NCBI GenBank assembly: GCA_019119415.1
Contig: DWXB01000019.1
Location: 1 to 64,000 of the forward strand
Reading direction: 5' to 3'
From: Candidatus Ligilactobacillus avistercoris
GTDB taxonomy: Bacteria; Bacillota; Bacilli; Lactobacillales; Lactobacillaceae
Length of the DNA: 64,000 nt
Shown here: positions 34,906 through 42,487 of the stretch, piece after piece
Layout of the letters: each line of letters begins with the position of its first letter
Numbering within the stretch: the stretch's first letter is position 1
Position numbers and translations under genes: made by a program
Notes under the pieces: model-generated
Seen by the model: only the letters and a program-made list of their open reading frames with translations
What the model was told of the DNA's origin: nothing
Databases searched by the model: none

Positions 34906-34971
34906 TGTGAAACGCCGTTTTAAGCGTTTCACACATACTTATAGTGTATGCTAACCCCCTTAAAATAACAA
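34906..34971 (-). promoter_or_regulatory. rsmG-noc-parAB promoter and 5'-end hairpin
   Basis: Minus-strand TTGTTA (34971-34966), 17-base spacer, TACACT (34948-34943). Right after the expected start, the transcript would fold a perfect 10-base stem TGTGAAACGC / GCGTTTCACA (34906-34915 and 34924-34933). Confidence 0.65.
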
Positions 34972-35122
34972 CCCGCCATCCCGCTTTCTACCGGCGTTTT
35001 ATCCACCGTCGTTAACCTTTTCTTAAACCAAATATTATGCTTCCCCAAGAAAATAGCTGGTTTTTCTTCATTTCCGTTTCTTACACTACAACCATGGTTT
35101 AAATACCATTACTACTTTTCCT

Positions 35123-35244
35123 GCGAGGATGGACTTCATCCTCGCCCCCATAATTCCTTAAAGTAGTAACAGTGAAATGAACTCCCCCTAAAAATTCATT
35201 TCACAACTCCCTTTTCCTCAGCAAAACGCTGGGGTTTTCTTTTT
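35123..35244 (+). ncRNA. Small RNA candidate A with C-rich loop
   Basis: A plus-strand structured intergenic unit. Hairpin 1 is GCGAGGATG / CATCCTCGC (35123-35131, 35137-35145). Hairpin 2 is a perfect 10-base stem GTGAAATGAA / TTCATTTCAC (35172-35181, 35195-35204) whose loop reads CTCCCCCTAAAAA. An intrinsic terminator CCTCAGC / GCTGGGG follows, with TTTTCTTTTT (35216-35244). A weak promoter TTTCTT-17-TAAATA lies at 35077-35105. No open reading frame explains it. A very similar unit is at 37126-37232. Positions 34972-35076 hold nothing I can name. Confidence 0.55.
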
Positions 35245-35264
35245 ATTCCGCTTCTTGCGGAATA
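35244..35264. repeat. Perfect hairpin between RNA candidate A and the folT leader
   Basis: Eight-base stem TATTCCGC / GCGGAATA with loop TTCTT, directly after the candidate A terminator U-run. Its function is unknown; it could be a second terminator element. Confidence 0.4.
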
Positions 35265-35310
35265 GCCCCCTCCATTTCAACTAATAGTTCGGATGCTATT
35301 GAATTATAGC

Positions 35311-35474
35311 GGATAGTAATGTATGATTGTTCGCATAGGGTAGGCACTGGAACGTCAAGGGTTGCCGGAACGGAATGTGAACGGCAGCAGAAGACTAATT
35401 GTCGCGCTCCTGGGCCGCATTCACTATCAATTCTTACTTAATAGTGCAATGAAACCCTTAATACCATTAAGGAG
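35311..35474 (+). promoter_or_regulatory. Probable folate (THF) riboswitch leader of folT
   Basis: The leader is closed by GATAGT / ACTATC (35312-35317, 35422-35427). It contains GCCGGAACGGAATGTGAACGGC, read in pieces, which resembles the tetrahydrofolate aptamer. A 7-base stem CCTTAAT / ATTAAGG (35456-35462, 35466-35472) hides the AAGGAG ribosome binding site, so control would be translational. The fold is judged by eye and by the gene it precedes. Confidence 0.5.
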
Positions 35475-35483
35475 ATGGCTTTC

Positions 35484-36026
35484 ATGCATTACTTTTCTTG
35501 GCGGGGGCCGCGGTTTAATACCCGGGTACTAACCCTCGCAGCGTTGTTAATTGCCCTGGAGTTGGTTCTGGCCAAAATTTCGTTTGGTCCCAGCAACCTC
35601 ATGGAAATTGGGCTCGGGTTCATCGGAACCATCCTGATTGGGTACTACCTCGGTCCGTGGTGGGGCGCCGTTGCACTGGTAATTTGTGACATTATCGGGC
35701 ACACCATTCTCGCCACCAGTGCGAACTTTTTCGTCGGGTTTACCATCGGTGCCGGCATTTCCGGGCTAATTGCCGGACTGTTCTTATACCGGCAGAAGAT
35801 TACCGCACTGCGGGTTTTCCTGTATGAGCTTACCCAGGTGATTATTTCAAACCTGATCATCAATACGCTCAACCTTCATATAATGTACAAAACACCAATT
35901 ATGGCCCTGTTGGTTCCCCGGGTCCCAAAGGAAATCATCACCCTCGTCCTCAACTTTATTGTTGGGTGGATCGTTCTGCGGGCAGTTTCCAGGTTTAACC
36001 TCCACGACCGGTTCCGGTTAAATTAA
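35484..36026 (+). CDS. folT: ECF transporter S component, folate type (FolT)
   Basis: A 180-residue integral membrane S component with six helices, as in energy-coupling-factor vitamin transporters. The opening RVLTLAALLIALELVLAKIS and GPSNLMEIGLGFIGTILIGY resemble FolT, the folate-binding subunit that docks onto the shared EcfAAT module. The substrate is inferred from similarity and from the riboswitch-like leader. ATG 35484 is preferred because AAGGAG lies 9 bases upstream; ATG 35475 abuts it. Monocistronic. Confidence 0.75.
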   Translation: MHYFSWRGPRFNTRVLTLAALLIALELVLAKISFGPSNLMEIGLGFIGTILIGYYLGPWWGAVALVICDIIGHTILATSANFFVGFTIGAGISGLIAGLFLYRQKITALRVFLYELTQVIISNLIINTLNLHIMYKTPIMALLVPRVPKEIITLVLNFIVGWIVLRAVSRFNLHDRFRLN

Positions 36027-36060
36027 CGTCACGTTAGTTCCATTTACCAACTAAATACGG

Positions 36061-36066
36061 TATAAT
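36061..36066 (+). promoter_or_regulatory. -10 box of degV
   Basis: Perfect TATAAT 39 bases before the degV ATG. The -35 region (TTCCAT at 36038, 17-base spacer) is weak. Confidence 0.5.
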
Positions 36067-36104
36067 GGGAACAATTAACACGAAGACGTTAAGGAGAGAC
36101 TTTT

Positions 36105-36965
36105 ATGGCACAAATTAAGCTTGTTACCGACTCCTCGGTGCAGTTAACCCCGGAAGAAATTACCGCAAACGACATCCACATTGTTCCGTTATCCGTTGAA
36201 ATTGACGGGAAGAATTACGTTGATGGCGTTGACATTACCCGGGAAGAACTCGTTCAGGCACTCCGGGACGGCAAGTTTCCTAAAACTAGCCAGCCCCCAA
36301 TGGGAAAGTTTGTCGAAATGTTCGATGAACTCGGAAAGGATGGCAGCGAAGTAATCGCAATTCTCCTTTCAGATGTCCTCAGCGGAACCGTTGAGACCGC
36401 GCAAGCAGCCGCCAAGATGACTGCTACTAAGGTAACGGTCATCAACAGCAAGAGTACTGACCGGGCGGAATCGTTCCAGGTCCTGGCGGCGGCACAGGAT
36501 ATCCGCGATGGTAAATCCGTTGACGAAATCGTTGCCCACTGCGCTGACATCAAAAGCCGAACAACGACCGACGTCCTCGTGGACCAACTGGATTGCTTGG
36601 TCCGGGGAGGCCGGGTTAGCAGGTTAGCCGGAGCCCTTGCAAAGATTGCCAACATTAAGGTCATCATTCGGGTTCACGATGATGAAATTAAGGTACTGAC
36701 GAAGGGACGGAGCCAGAAGACGTTTATTAAACACTGTAAACAGCTTGCCAAGGATCATGAAAATAACCCGGTTCAGCAGTTATCCCTTTCAAACGTGGGG
36801 ACTGACCCGGCATTCCTGGAACGAATTAAGGATATTATTCTTCCAGAAAATAGCAATGCCAGTTACATTGCGCGGTTAACCAGCCCGATTATCATGACCC
36901 ATACCGGTTTGAATGCAGTCGGCGTAATTACGCTGGCGGAAAAGCCTCTTCCGGAAGACTACTAA
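36105..36965 (+). CDS. DegV family fatty-acid-binding protein
   Basis: A 286-residue DegV protein. It has the opening IKLVTDSSVQLTPEE, the lipid-contacting KTSQPPMGKFVE stretch, LSDVLSGTVETA and VINSKST. DegV/FakB proteins hold a fatty acid in the cytosol and can present it to the FakA kinase; no kinase gene is nearby. AAGGAG precedes the ATG. No clear terminator follows before the 382-base gap that contains RNA candidate B. Confidence 0.88.
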   Translation: MAQIKLVTDSSVQLTPEEITANDIHIVPLSVEIDGKNYVDGVDITREELVQALRDGKFPKTSQPPMGKFVEMFDELGKDGSEVIAILLSDVLSGTVETAQAAAKMTATKVTVINSKSTDRAESFQVLAAAQDIRDGKSVDEIVAHCADIKSRTTTDVLVDQLDCLVRGGRVSRLAGALAKIANIKVIIRVHDDEIKVLTKGRSQKTFIKHCKQLAKDHENNPVQQLSLSNVGTDPAFLERIKDIILPENSNASYIARLTSPIIMTHTGLNAVGVITLAEKPLPEDY

Positions 36966-37125
36966 ACCGGAGAATTTTCCCCAGTGGATTAGATTTCCTT
37001 CGACTCGCTGAAAACGATTTCTTATGCAAGCGAATTTGTGATATTTAAGCTGTCCTTAATTGTTTCTTTAATGTTTCTTATAGAATTATGCTTAGAATAC
37101 ATCGAGTAACCTAATAAAACAACTC

Positions 37126-37232
37126 TTTCATTTACTCCCCCTATTAAGTAGATGAAATGACAGCTACCATGAGTAGCTGTTGCCTATTCCTTTTTCCTCG
37201 TACCAACCACGTTGGTGCGGGGTTTTTCTTTT
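37126..37232 (+). ncRNA. Small RNA candidate B with C-rich loop
   Basis: Hairpin 1 is TTTCATTTACT / AGTAGATGAAA (37126-37136, 37147-37157, one G-U pair) with loop CCCCCTATTA, so the loop region reads CTCCCCCTA as in candidate A. Hairpin 2 is a perfect stem ACAGCTAC / GTAGCTGT (37160-37167, 37173-37180). The terminator is CCTCGTACCAAC / GTTGGTGCGGGG then TTTTTCTTTTT (37196-37232). A possible promoter is TTGTTT-15-TAGAAT (37060-37086). No coding frame explains it. The rest of the gap between degV and aspD (36966-37059) shows nothing further. Confidence 0.55.
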
Positions 37233-37313
37233 TCCTTTCTCCGGCCACCACTCACTGTCAAAAAAATAATGCGTTCTATTTGCATCAGATTTCCTATGCT
37301 CCTACAACAAAGA

Positions 37314-37327
37314 TGTAATCGATTACG
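37314..37327. promoter_or_regulatory. cre-like palindrome before aspD
   Basis: TGTAATCGATTACG fits the CcpA cre consensus TGWNANCGNTNWCA with one mismatch (last base). It contains a perfect 12-base palindrome, GTAATCGATTAC. It overlaps the expected transcription start if TTGCAT (37280)-17-TACAAC (37303) is the promoter. Confidence 0.5.
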
Positions 37328-37353
37328 GCATTAAGTTATAGGGGGTAATGATA

Positions 37354-38970
37354 ATGACACCACATGACGAGCGTGAACTAGAGAAACTTGGCGCATTCGA
37401 AATTTCATTCAAACTTTTGAGCTTAGCTAAAAATAATGATAAGCAAAACGTTTTTCTCAACGCTGGCCGGGGTAATCCTAACTGGATTCAAACGATCAGC
37501 CGGGAGGCCTTTGCCCGGTTAATCCAGTTTGGGGTACAGGAGTCACAACGAACAATTAACCAACCGGACCTTGCTGGATACACCGAAAACGCTGGGATTC
37601 ACGAGCGGCTCGAAACGTTCCTTAACCCGGATAACTCCCCCGCTGATCACCTCATCCTGGAAGCCGTAAACTACGCTCACCAGAAGTGGGGCTTTGATAA
37701 GGATGCCTTCGTCAAGGAGTTAACTGACGGGGTAATCGGAAATAACTATCCGGTTCCGAGTCGGGTATTAAAGTATACCGAACGGGTAATTAACGAATAT
37801 CTCAGCTCAACCCTGTATCACAACGCTACTGATAAGGAATTGGCCGCTGATACCCAACTGTTCCCGACTGAGGGAGGAACGGCTGCAATCGTTTATATTT
37901 TCAACTCACTGAAGGAAAATAAGCTGATTCATCCCGGTGACAAAATTATCATCAACACGCCGATTTTCACCCCGTACATTGAAATTCCTGAACTCAACGA
38001 TTATCAGATGACTGAAATCGACCTTAAATCAACGGAAGAAAACAACTGGGAACTTGAACCGAGTGCTGCCGCTCAACTGGAGGATCCGGAAGTTAAGGCC
38101 CTCTTCCTCGTCAACCCGTCCAACCCGGGATCAGTAGCCCTCAGCCCCCAGACACTCCAGGCCATTAAGCGGGCCGTCAAGAAAAACCCGCACCTAATGA
38201 TTATCACCGACGATGTTTACGGAACGTTTGCGGCTAACTTCGAAAGCGTCTATGCCGTTGCGCCGTACAACACATTGCTGGTTTACTCATACTCGAAACT
38301 CTTTGGGGCAACCGGCTGGCGACTCGGGGTCATCGGCGTTCATAAGCACAACGTCTTTGATGACCTCATTGACCAGCTTCCTGACGATGACAAGAAGGAA
38401 CTTTACGACCGGTACCGCCACGTCGTCCTTGACCCGAATGAGATGAAGTTTATCGACCGGATGGTTGCTGACAGCCGGTCTGTCGGGCTGTACCATACGT
38501 CCGGGTTATCAACCCCGCAGCAAATCATGGAATGCCTGTTCTCAATGGCGCACCTGCTAAACGAACAGACTGACGGTTTGGATAACGACCACTACATTCA
38601 GGAAGCTAAGCGGATCGTGCGTGCCCGGTACGATGCCCTGCACAAAGGACTCGATGCGCCAGAGTTTGATGATCCTGCAAACGCCAAGTACTACTCCCTG
38701 ATTGACATCTATGATTTAGCCGCCCAATACTACGGCGATGATTTTGCTAAGTGGCTCAAGGATAACTTTGAACAGGTGGACTTCCTCGTCCAGTTGTCCC
38801 AGAAGAACGGGGTTGTTTTGATGGATGGAGTCGGGTTCGGCTCGAAGCCAGGAATTTTGAGGGTTTCCCAGGCTAACCTTCCTGATGAAGACTACGCTAT
38901 GATTGCCCGGCAGGTCCGGGACCTTCTTGCCGATTATCACGAGCAGTTCGTTAAAACCAACCAAAACTAA
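37354..38970 (+). CDS. aspD: Aspartate 4-decarboxylase (bifunctional aminotransferase/decarboxylase)
   Basis: A 538-residue PLP enzyme converting aspartate to alanine and CO2. It has the aminotransferase-I fold: NAGRGNPNW near the start, SNPGSVALSPQTL in the cofactor domain, DDVYGTF, and the PLP-lysine motif SYSKLFGATGWRLG. The extra length (about 140 residues above ordinary aspartate aminotransferases) fits the AspD family. GGGGG 8 bases before ATG 37354 sets the start; ATG 37348 is only 2 bases away. It forms an operon with the aspT antiporter, giving a proton-motive decarboxylation cycle. Confidence 0.93.
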   Translation: MTPHDERELEKLGAFEISFKLLSLAKNNDKQNVFLNAGRGNPNWIQTISREAFARLIQFGVQESQRTINQPDLAGYTENAGIHERLETFLNPDNSPADHLILEAVNYAHQKWGFDKDAFVKELTDGVIGNNYPVPSRVLKYTERVINEYLSSTLYHNATDKELAADTQLFPTEGGTAAIVYIFNSLKENKLIHPGDKIIINTPIFTPYIEIPELNDYQMTEIDLKSTEENNWELEPSAAAQLEDPEVKALFLVNPSNPGSVALSPQTLQAIKRAVKKNPHLMIITDDVYGTFAANFESVYAVAPYNTLLVYSYSKLFGATGWRLGVIGVHKHNVFDDLIDQLPDDDKKELYDRYRHVVLDPNEMKFIDRMVADSRSVGLYHTSGLSTPQQIMECLFSMAHLLNEQTDGLDNDHYIQEAKRIVRARYDALHKGLDAPEFDDPANAKYYSLIDIYDLAAQYYGDDFAKWLKDNFEQVDFLVQLSQKNGVVLMDGVGFGSKPGILRVSQANLPDEDYAMIARQVRDLLADYHEQFVKTNQN

Positions 38971-38990
38971 TTAAGAAAGGAGGATGTGTT

Positions 38991-40664
38991 ATGTGGCATT
39001 CAATTATTCGCTTTTTAACCGTGAACCCATCAATCGCCATCTTTCTGTGCTTAGGGCTGGGTTACCTTCTTGGAAAGGTCCACTACAAATCGTTTGCGGT
39101 CGGATCAACCGTTGGGGTATTGATTATTGGCCTGTTGGTCGGCCAAATTGCAAAGTTCAGCATTCCAGCCGTATTGAAGAACATCTTCTTTGACCTCTTC
39201 ATCTTTACTATCGGCTACGAAGTTGGACCAGCATTTGTCCGGAGCTTTAAGAAAAACGGGGTGCGCCTCGTAATTGACGGGTGCTTTTTTGCGGTGGTAG
39301 CGTTCCTGTTTGCCCTAATTGTCTTTAAGGTATTCCACGTTGGCCAGGGCGAAGGAGCCGGGATTCTTGCCGGCGCCCTTACCCAGTCAGCGGTCATCGG
39401 AACGTCTGCCTCCAGCATTAGTACGTTGCATATCTCCCATGCGGCCAAACTCCTAATGAATTCACAGGTGGCCATTGCCTACGCCATCACGTACGTCTTC
39501 GGGACGGTCGGTGTTGTCATCTTCATCAAGAACATCGCCCCGAAGATCCTAGGCGTTGATCTTAAGGAAGAAACCAAGAAGGTGGTTGAACAGCTTCACT
39601 ACCACGCCACCGCATCAGAAGACGCATACCCAACAAACCCGGTTGACGTCCGGGCTTACCAAATTCATGCTGGCTCACCGGTAGTTAACTGGTCAATCAG
39701 CCACTTTGAACGGCACTTCCACGATAAGCTTGTTGTCGAGCGGATGTTTGTCAACGCCACGACCCCGACGCCGATGGCCTTCACTGGCAAAACAAAGATT
39801 ACCCCGTCAACGGTGATCACGGTCGTTGGTCGGAGCGACGACTTCATGAGCGCCGCCGATTTGGGGGCGACGGAAATGGAGGAGGACCGGTTCCGGAACA
39901 TTCAGATGGTTAAGCGGACAGTCAAGCTGACACGGGTATACAGTCCGGCCATTCTCCCGGCGCTTGCTGCAAAGGGACTGGTAGTCACCGCCGCTAAGAA
40001 CCAAACCGATAGTTCCATCGACGACTTTGGCAAGCTCCACGCTGGCGACAGTATCACCCTGTTCGGCCCCGCCAAGGTAATTGAACACTTTATTCCGTCC
40101 CTTGGATACAACTGTAGTACGGGAACCCAGACCGACGTCAGTTTCCTGTCAATCGGAATTGTTGTTGGGATTTTGATTGGTTCCATCGTTCTGACAATCA
40201 AGGCCATCCCGCTGACCCTCGGTGCCGGTGGTGGGGCCCTCTTTGCCGGATTATTCTTCGGCTGGTGGCAGGACCAACACCCGCGGAACGGAAACATTCC
40301 TGCATCAGTTCGGTGGCTGCTTAAGAGCCTCGGATTAAACCTCTTCATCGGTTGCGTCGGTCTAAGTGCAGGGGCTGCGTTTGTCCCAGCCCTCAAGCAG
40401 ATGGGATGGGGTGTCCTGATTATTGGCGCCTTCGTTTCAATCGTCCCGTTCCTAATTACCCTCCTGTTTGGCAAGTACGTTCTCCACTTAAACGCGGTTG
40501 ACAACATCGGGAGTCTGTGTGGAAGCGGAACAATCACGGCCGCCCTTAACGCCGTTACCGAAGAAGAAGGTAGCAGTGTCTTTGCTCTTGCCTACACGCC
40601 AACCTACGCAATCGGCAATATCCTGTTAACGATTATGGGACCCCTTGCAATTGCCCTGTTGTAG
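38991..40664 (+). CDS. aspT: Aspartate-alanine antiporter AspT
   Basis: A 557-residue AAEx-family exchanger. Membrane helices at the N-terminal (1-180) and C-terminal (about 385-557) ends flank a large hydrophilic part with two TrkA-C-like modules (SPVVNWSISHFERHF; SPAILPALAAKGLVV). It swaps external aspartate for internal alanine. Together with AspD, which consumes a proton, this yields energy and acid resistance. AAAGGAGG precedes the ATG, 20 bases after aspD. A strong terminator follows. Confidence 0.93.
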   Translation: MWHSIIRFLTVNPSIAIFLCLGLGYLLGKVHYKSFAVGSTVGVLIIGLLVGQIAKFSIPAVLKNIFFDLFIFTIGYEVGPAFVRSFKKNGVRLVIDGCFFAVVAFLFALIVFKVFHVGQGEGAGILAGALTQSAVIGTSASSISTLHISHAAKLLMNSQVAIAYAITYVFGTVGVVIFIKNIAPKILGVDLKEETKKVVEQLHYHATASEDAYPTNPVDVRAYQIHAGSPVVNWSISHFERHFHDKLVVERMFVNATTPTPMAFTGKTKITPSTVITVVGRSDDFMSAADLGATEMEEDRFRNIQMVKRTVKLTRVYSPAILPALAAKGLVVTAAKNQTDSSIDDFGKLHAGDSITLFGPAKVIEHFIPSLGYNCSTGTQTDVSFLSIGIVVGILIGSIVLTIKAIPLTLGAGGGALFAGLFFGWWQDQHPRNGNIPASVRWLLKSLGLNLFIGCVGLSAGAAFVPALKQMGWGVLIIGAFVSIVPFLITLLFGKYVLHLNAVDNIGSLCGSGTITAALNAVTEEEGSSVFALAYTPTYAIGNILLTIMGPLAIALL

Positions 40665-40688
40665 GAAAAACACATTTTAGACAAAAAT

Positions 40689-40722
40689 AGAAGCTGTGAC
40701 CAATCAGTCACAGCTTCTTTTT
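40689..40722. terminator. Bidirectional terminator between aspT and veg
   Basis: Perfect 12-base stem AGAAGCTGTGAC / GTCACAGCTTCT followed by UUUUUC on the plus strand and UAUUUUUG on the minus strand. Confidence 0.85.
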
Positions 40723-40735
40723 CAATTCACTTTCC

Positions 40736-40981
40736 CTAGTCGTGGCCGTCCTCAAACGACAGTTCAATGTTCTGCGTCAATACATCCGTATAGCTAAACG
40801 AAGCATTCTCAACGGCACTCTCATCCTGATCCAACTCAACGATGAAAACAGCCGGAAACGTCTTGCGTAAAATTCCTCGCCGACGCAGTACCTTCTTCCG
40901 CCCAATCTGGGAGGTAACGGTCAGTGGCTTGCCAATGCGGGCATCAAGTTCTTTCTTGATGGCGGCTAAGTTCTTTGGCAT
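40736..40981 (-). CDS. veg: Veg family protein
   Basis: An 81-residue protein of the Veg family: PKNLAAIKKELDARIGKPL, the basic GRKKVLRRRGIL and TFPAVFIVELD. In Bacillus Veg affects biofilm matrix gene expression. Position downstream of ksgA is the conserved firmicute order. It has its own short upstream gap and is probably read through from ksgA. Confidence 0.92.
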   Translation of the reverse strand: MPKNLAAIKKELDARIGKPLTVTSQIGRKKVLRRRGILRKTFPAVFIVELDQDESAVENASFSYTDVLTQNIELSFEDGHD

Positions 40982-41043
40982 TCATGCTCACCTCTTATGA
41001 AGGTATTGTATGCCGATTAAAGTGAATTTTCAAATTAATTTTT

Positions 41044-41931
41044 TTAAAAGGAATCCGCCAAGGCCACGGTTAACGCATTACTCAACCGCACAAAATCCGC
41101 AACGGTCAGCTGTTCTGCCCGCACGCCCGCATCAATCTGCGCCTCTTGGAGCGCGTTTCGGAGTTGTTCCTTGTTCTTTTTGCCGTATAAGGCCACCAGG
41201 TTATTCCATAAACTCTTCCGCCGGTGCATGAAGGCTCCCTTCACCAACCGGGTAAATGCCAGCCGGTCGGTGACTGCCGGTGCTGTTGCCGGGGTCAACA
41301 CCACAATCGCCGAATCTACGTTCGGCTGCGGGACAAAGACCGTCCGGGGAACGATAAACGCAACGTGAGCGTGCATTGCAAACTGCACTGCCACTGACAA
41401 CGAACCATAGTCCTTCGTCCCTGGTTGTGCTTCTAGGCGGGCAGCAACTTCCCGCTGCATCATTACCGTAATTGCCGCAAACGAAACCGGAGTGGCTAAT
41501 AACCGCATAATGATTGGGGTCGTGATGTAATACGGCAAGTTAGCAACCACCTTCACCGGATGGTGCCCGTCTAAGTGCGTCGTAACCAGCGCAGCCACGT
41601 CCGTTTTCAAAATATCTGCGTTTACCACCGTAACGTTCTTATACGGCGCCAACGTATCAGCAAGTACTGGGATTAACCGTTGATCAATTTCAACGGCCAC
41701 AACGTGATGAGCACGCTGGGCTAACTGCTCAGTGAGCGCCCCAATTCCCGGGCCAATCTCAATTACGTCATCATCAGCGGAGACGGCGGCAGCGTCAACA
41801 ATCTTGGTTAAGACATTAATGTCCGTTAAAAAGTTTTGCCCTAAGCTCTTTTTGAAAGTGAGTCCGTGCGCGGCCATGATTGCCCGGGTTCGGGTAGGCG
41901 CAGCAATTGGCAACGATTGTTCTTTTCCCAT
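41044..41931 (-). CDS. rsmA: 16S rRNA dimethyladenosine transferase RsmA/KsgA
   Basis: A 295-residue SAM-dependent enzyme that dimethylates A1518 and A1519 of 16S rRNA. Motifs: KSLGQNFLTD, EIGPGIGALTE for SAM, and the catalytic NLPYYITTPI. The GTPase-independent biogenesis role is known from the family. It starts one base after the rnmV stop, so it belongs to the metG-tatD-rnmV-ksgA transcript. Confidence 0.95.
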   Translation of the reverse strand: MGKEQSLPIAAPTRTRAIMAAHGLTFKKSLGQNFLTDINVLTKIVDAAAVSADDDVIEIGPGIGALTEQLAQRAHHVVAVEIDQRLIPVLADTLAPYKNVTVVNADILKTDVAALVTTHLDGHHPVKVVANLPYYITTPIIMRLLATPVSFAAITVMMQREVAARLEAQPGTKDYGSLSVAVQFAMHAHVAFIVPRTVFVPQPNVDSAIVVLTPATAPAVTDRLAFTRLVKGAFMHRRKSLWNNLVALYGKKNKEQLRNALQEAQIDAGVRAEQLTVADFVRLSNALTVALADSF

Positions 41932-41932
41932 C

Positions 41933-42487
41933 CTACTGATCCTCCTCGTCCAACTGGTGCACGGCCCGATTAAAGGCTTCCCGGGTAACCCGGAATAGCC
42001 GCAACCGCTCTAACAGGTGTTTCCCGTTCACGTACCCAATCCCAAGAAGATCACCTAGCCGCTCACGCCGTTTCCGGGCGGTTTTACCAGCAATTAACCC
42101 TGCGGCGAGCAACATTTCCCGGGAAATAACCGCGGGTGCTTCGGGAACTTCCGTGTAAACGTTTTGCAAAGCCGTCCGAATCGCCGCTGGAGTCGCATGC
42201 TCCACCCCTAAGCTTCCTGGGCCATGGGGAACAGCATCGCGTCGTTCTAAAAACGCGTGTTTGACACCCGGAACCTCGCGGGCAATCGTCTTCCTAATCT
42301 TTTCGCCGGAGTAATCCGGATCGGTAAAAACAATTACTCCCCGCCGGGCGTTTAACATTTCAATCTGGTGAAGGGTTTCTTCACTTAAGGCCGAACCCCG
42401 CGTTTCCAACGTATCGGCCTCAACTGCCCGGTGAATCTGCCGGGTGTCATCCTTTCCTTCAACCACGATGACCTCTTTAATTTTCAT
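41933..42487 (-). CDS. rnmV: Ribonuclease M5
   Basis: A 184-residue RNase M5 with a Toprim domain. VVEGKDD near residues 8-14 is the Toprim acid motif, and FTDPDYSGEKIRK is the second. It matures the 5S rRNA precursor. I start at ATG 42487, giving the standard MKIKEVIVVEGKDD opening; this overlaps tatD. The reading frame contains a perfect Noc-site match at 42114-42127. Confidence 0.92.
   Translation of the reverse strand: MKIKEVIVVEGKDDTRQIHRAVEADTLETRGSALSEETLHQIEMLNARRGVIVFTDPDYSGEKIRKTIAREVPGVKHAFLERRDAVPHGPGSLGVEHATPAAIRTALQNVYTEVPEAPAVISREMLLAAGLIAGKTARKRRERLGDLLGIGYVNGKHLLERLRLFRVTREAFNRAVHQLDEEDQ
42114..42127. promoter_or_regulatory. Predicted Noc binding site inside rnmV
   Basis: ATTTCCCGGGAAAT, a perfect 14-base palindrome identical to the Bacillus Noc binding-site consensus. 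The window also encodes noc. It codes for ordinary residues (ISREM region) of RnmV. Confidence 0.55.

Noticed and set aside
34906..34933. Possible parS site upstream of rsmG.
   Set aside because: The half-sites GTGAAAC and GTTTCAC occur in the reverse order and with an 8-base spacer; parS is GTTTCAC directly followed by GTGAAAC.
35028..35066. A third small-RNA candidate with a C4 loop (AAACCA...TGGTTT).
   Set aside because: The stem is only five to six pairs with a very large loop, and no promoter or conserved loop motif supports it.
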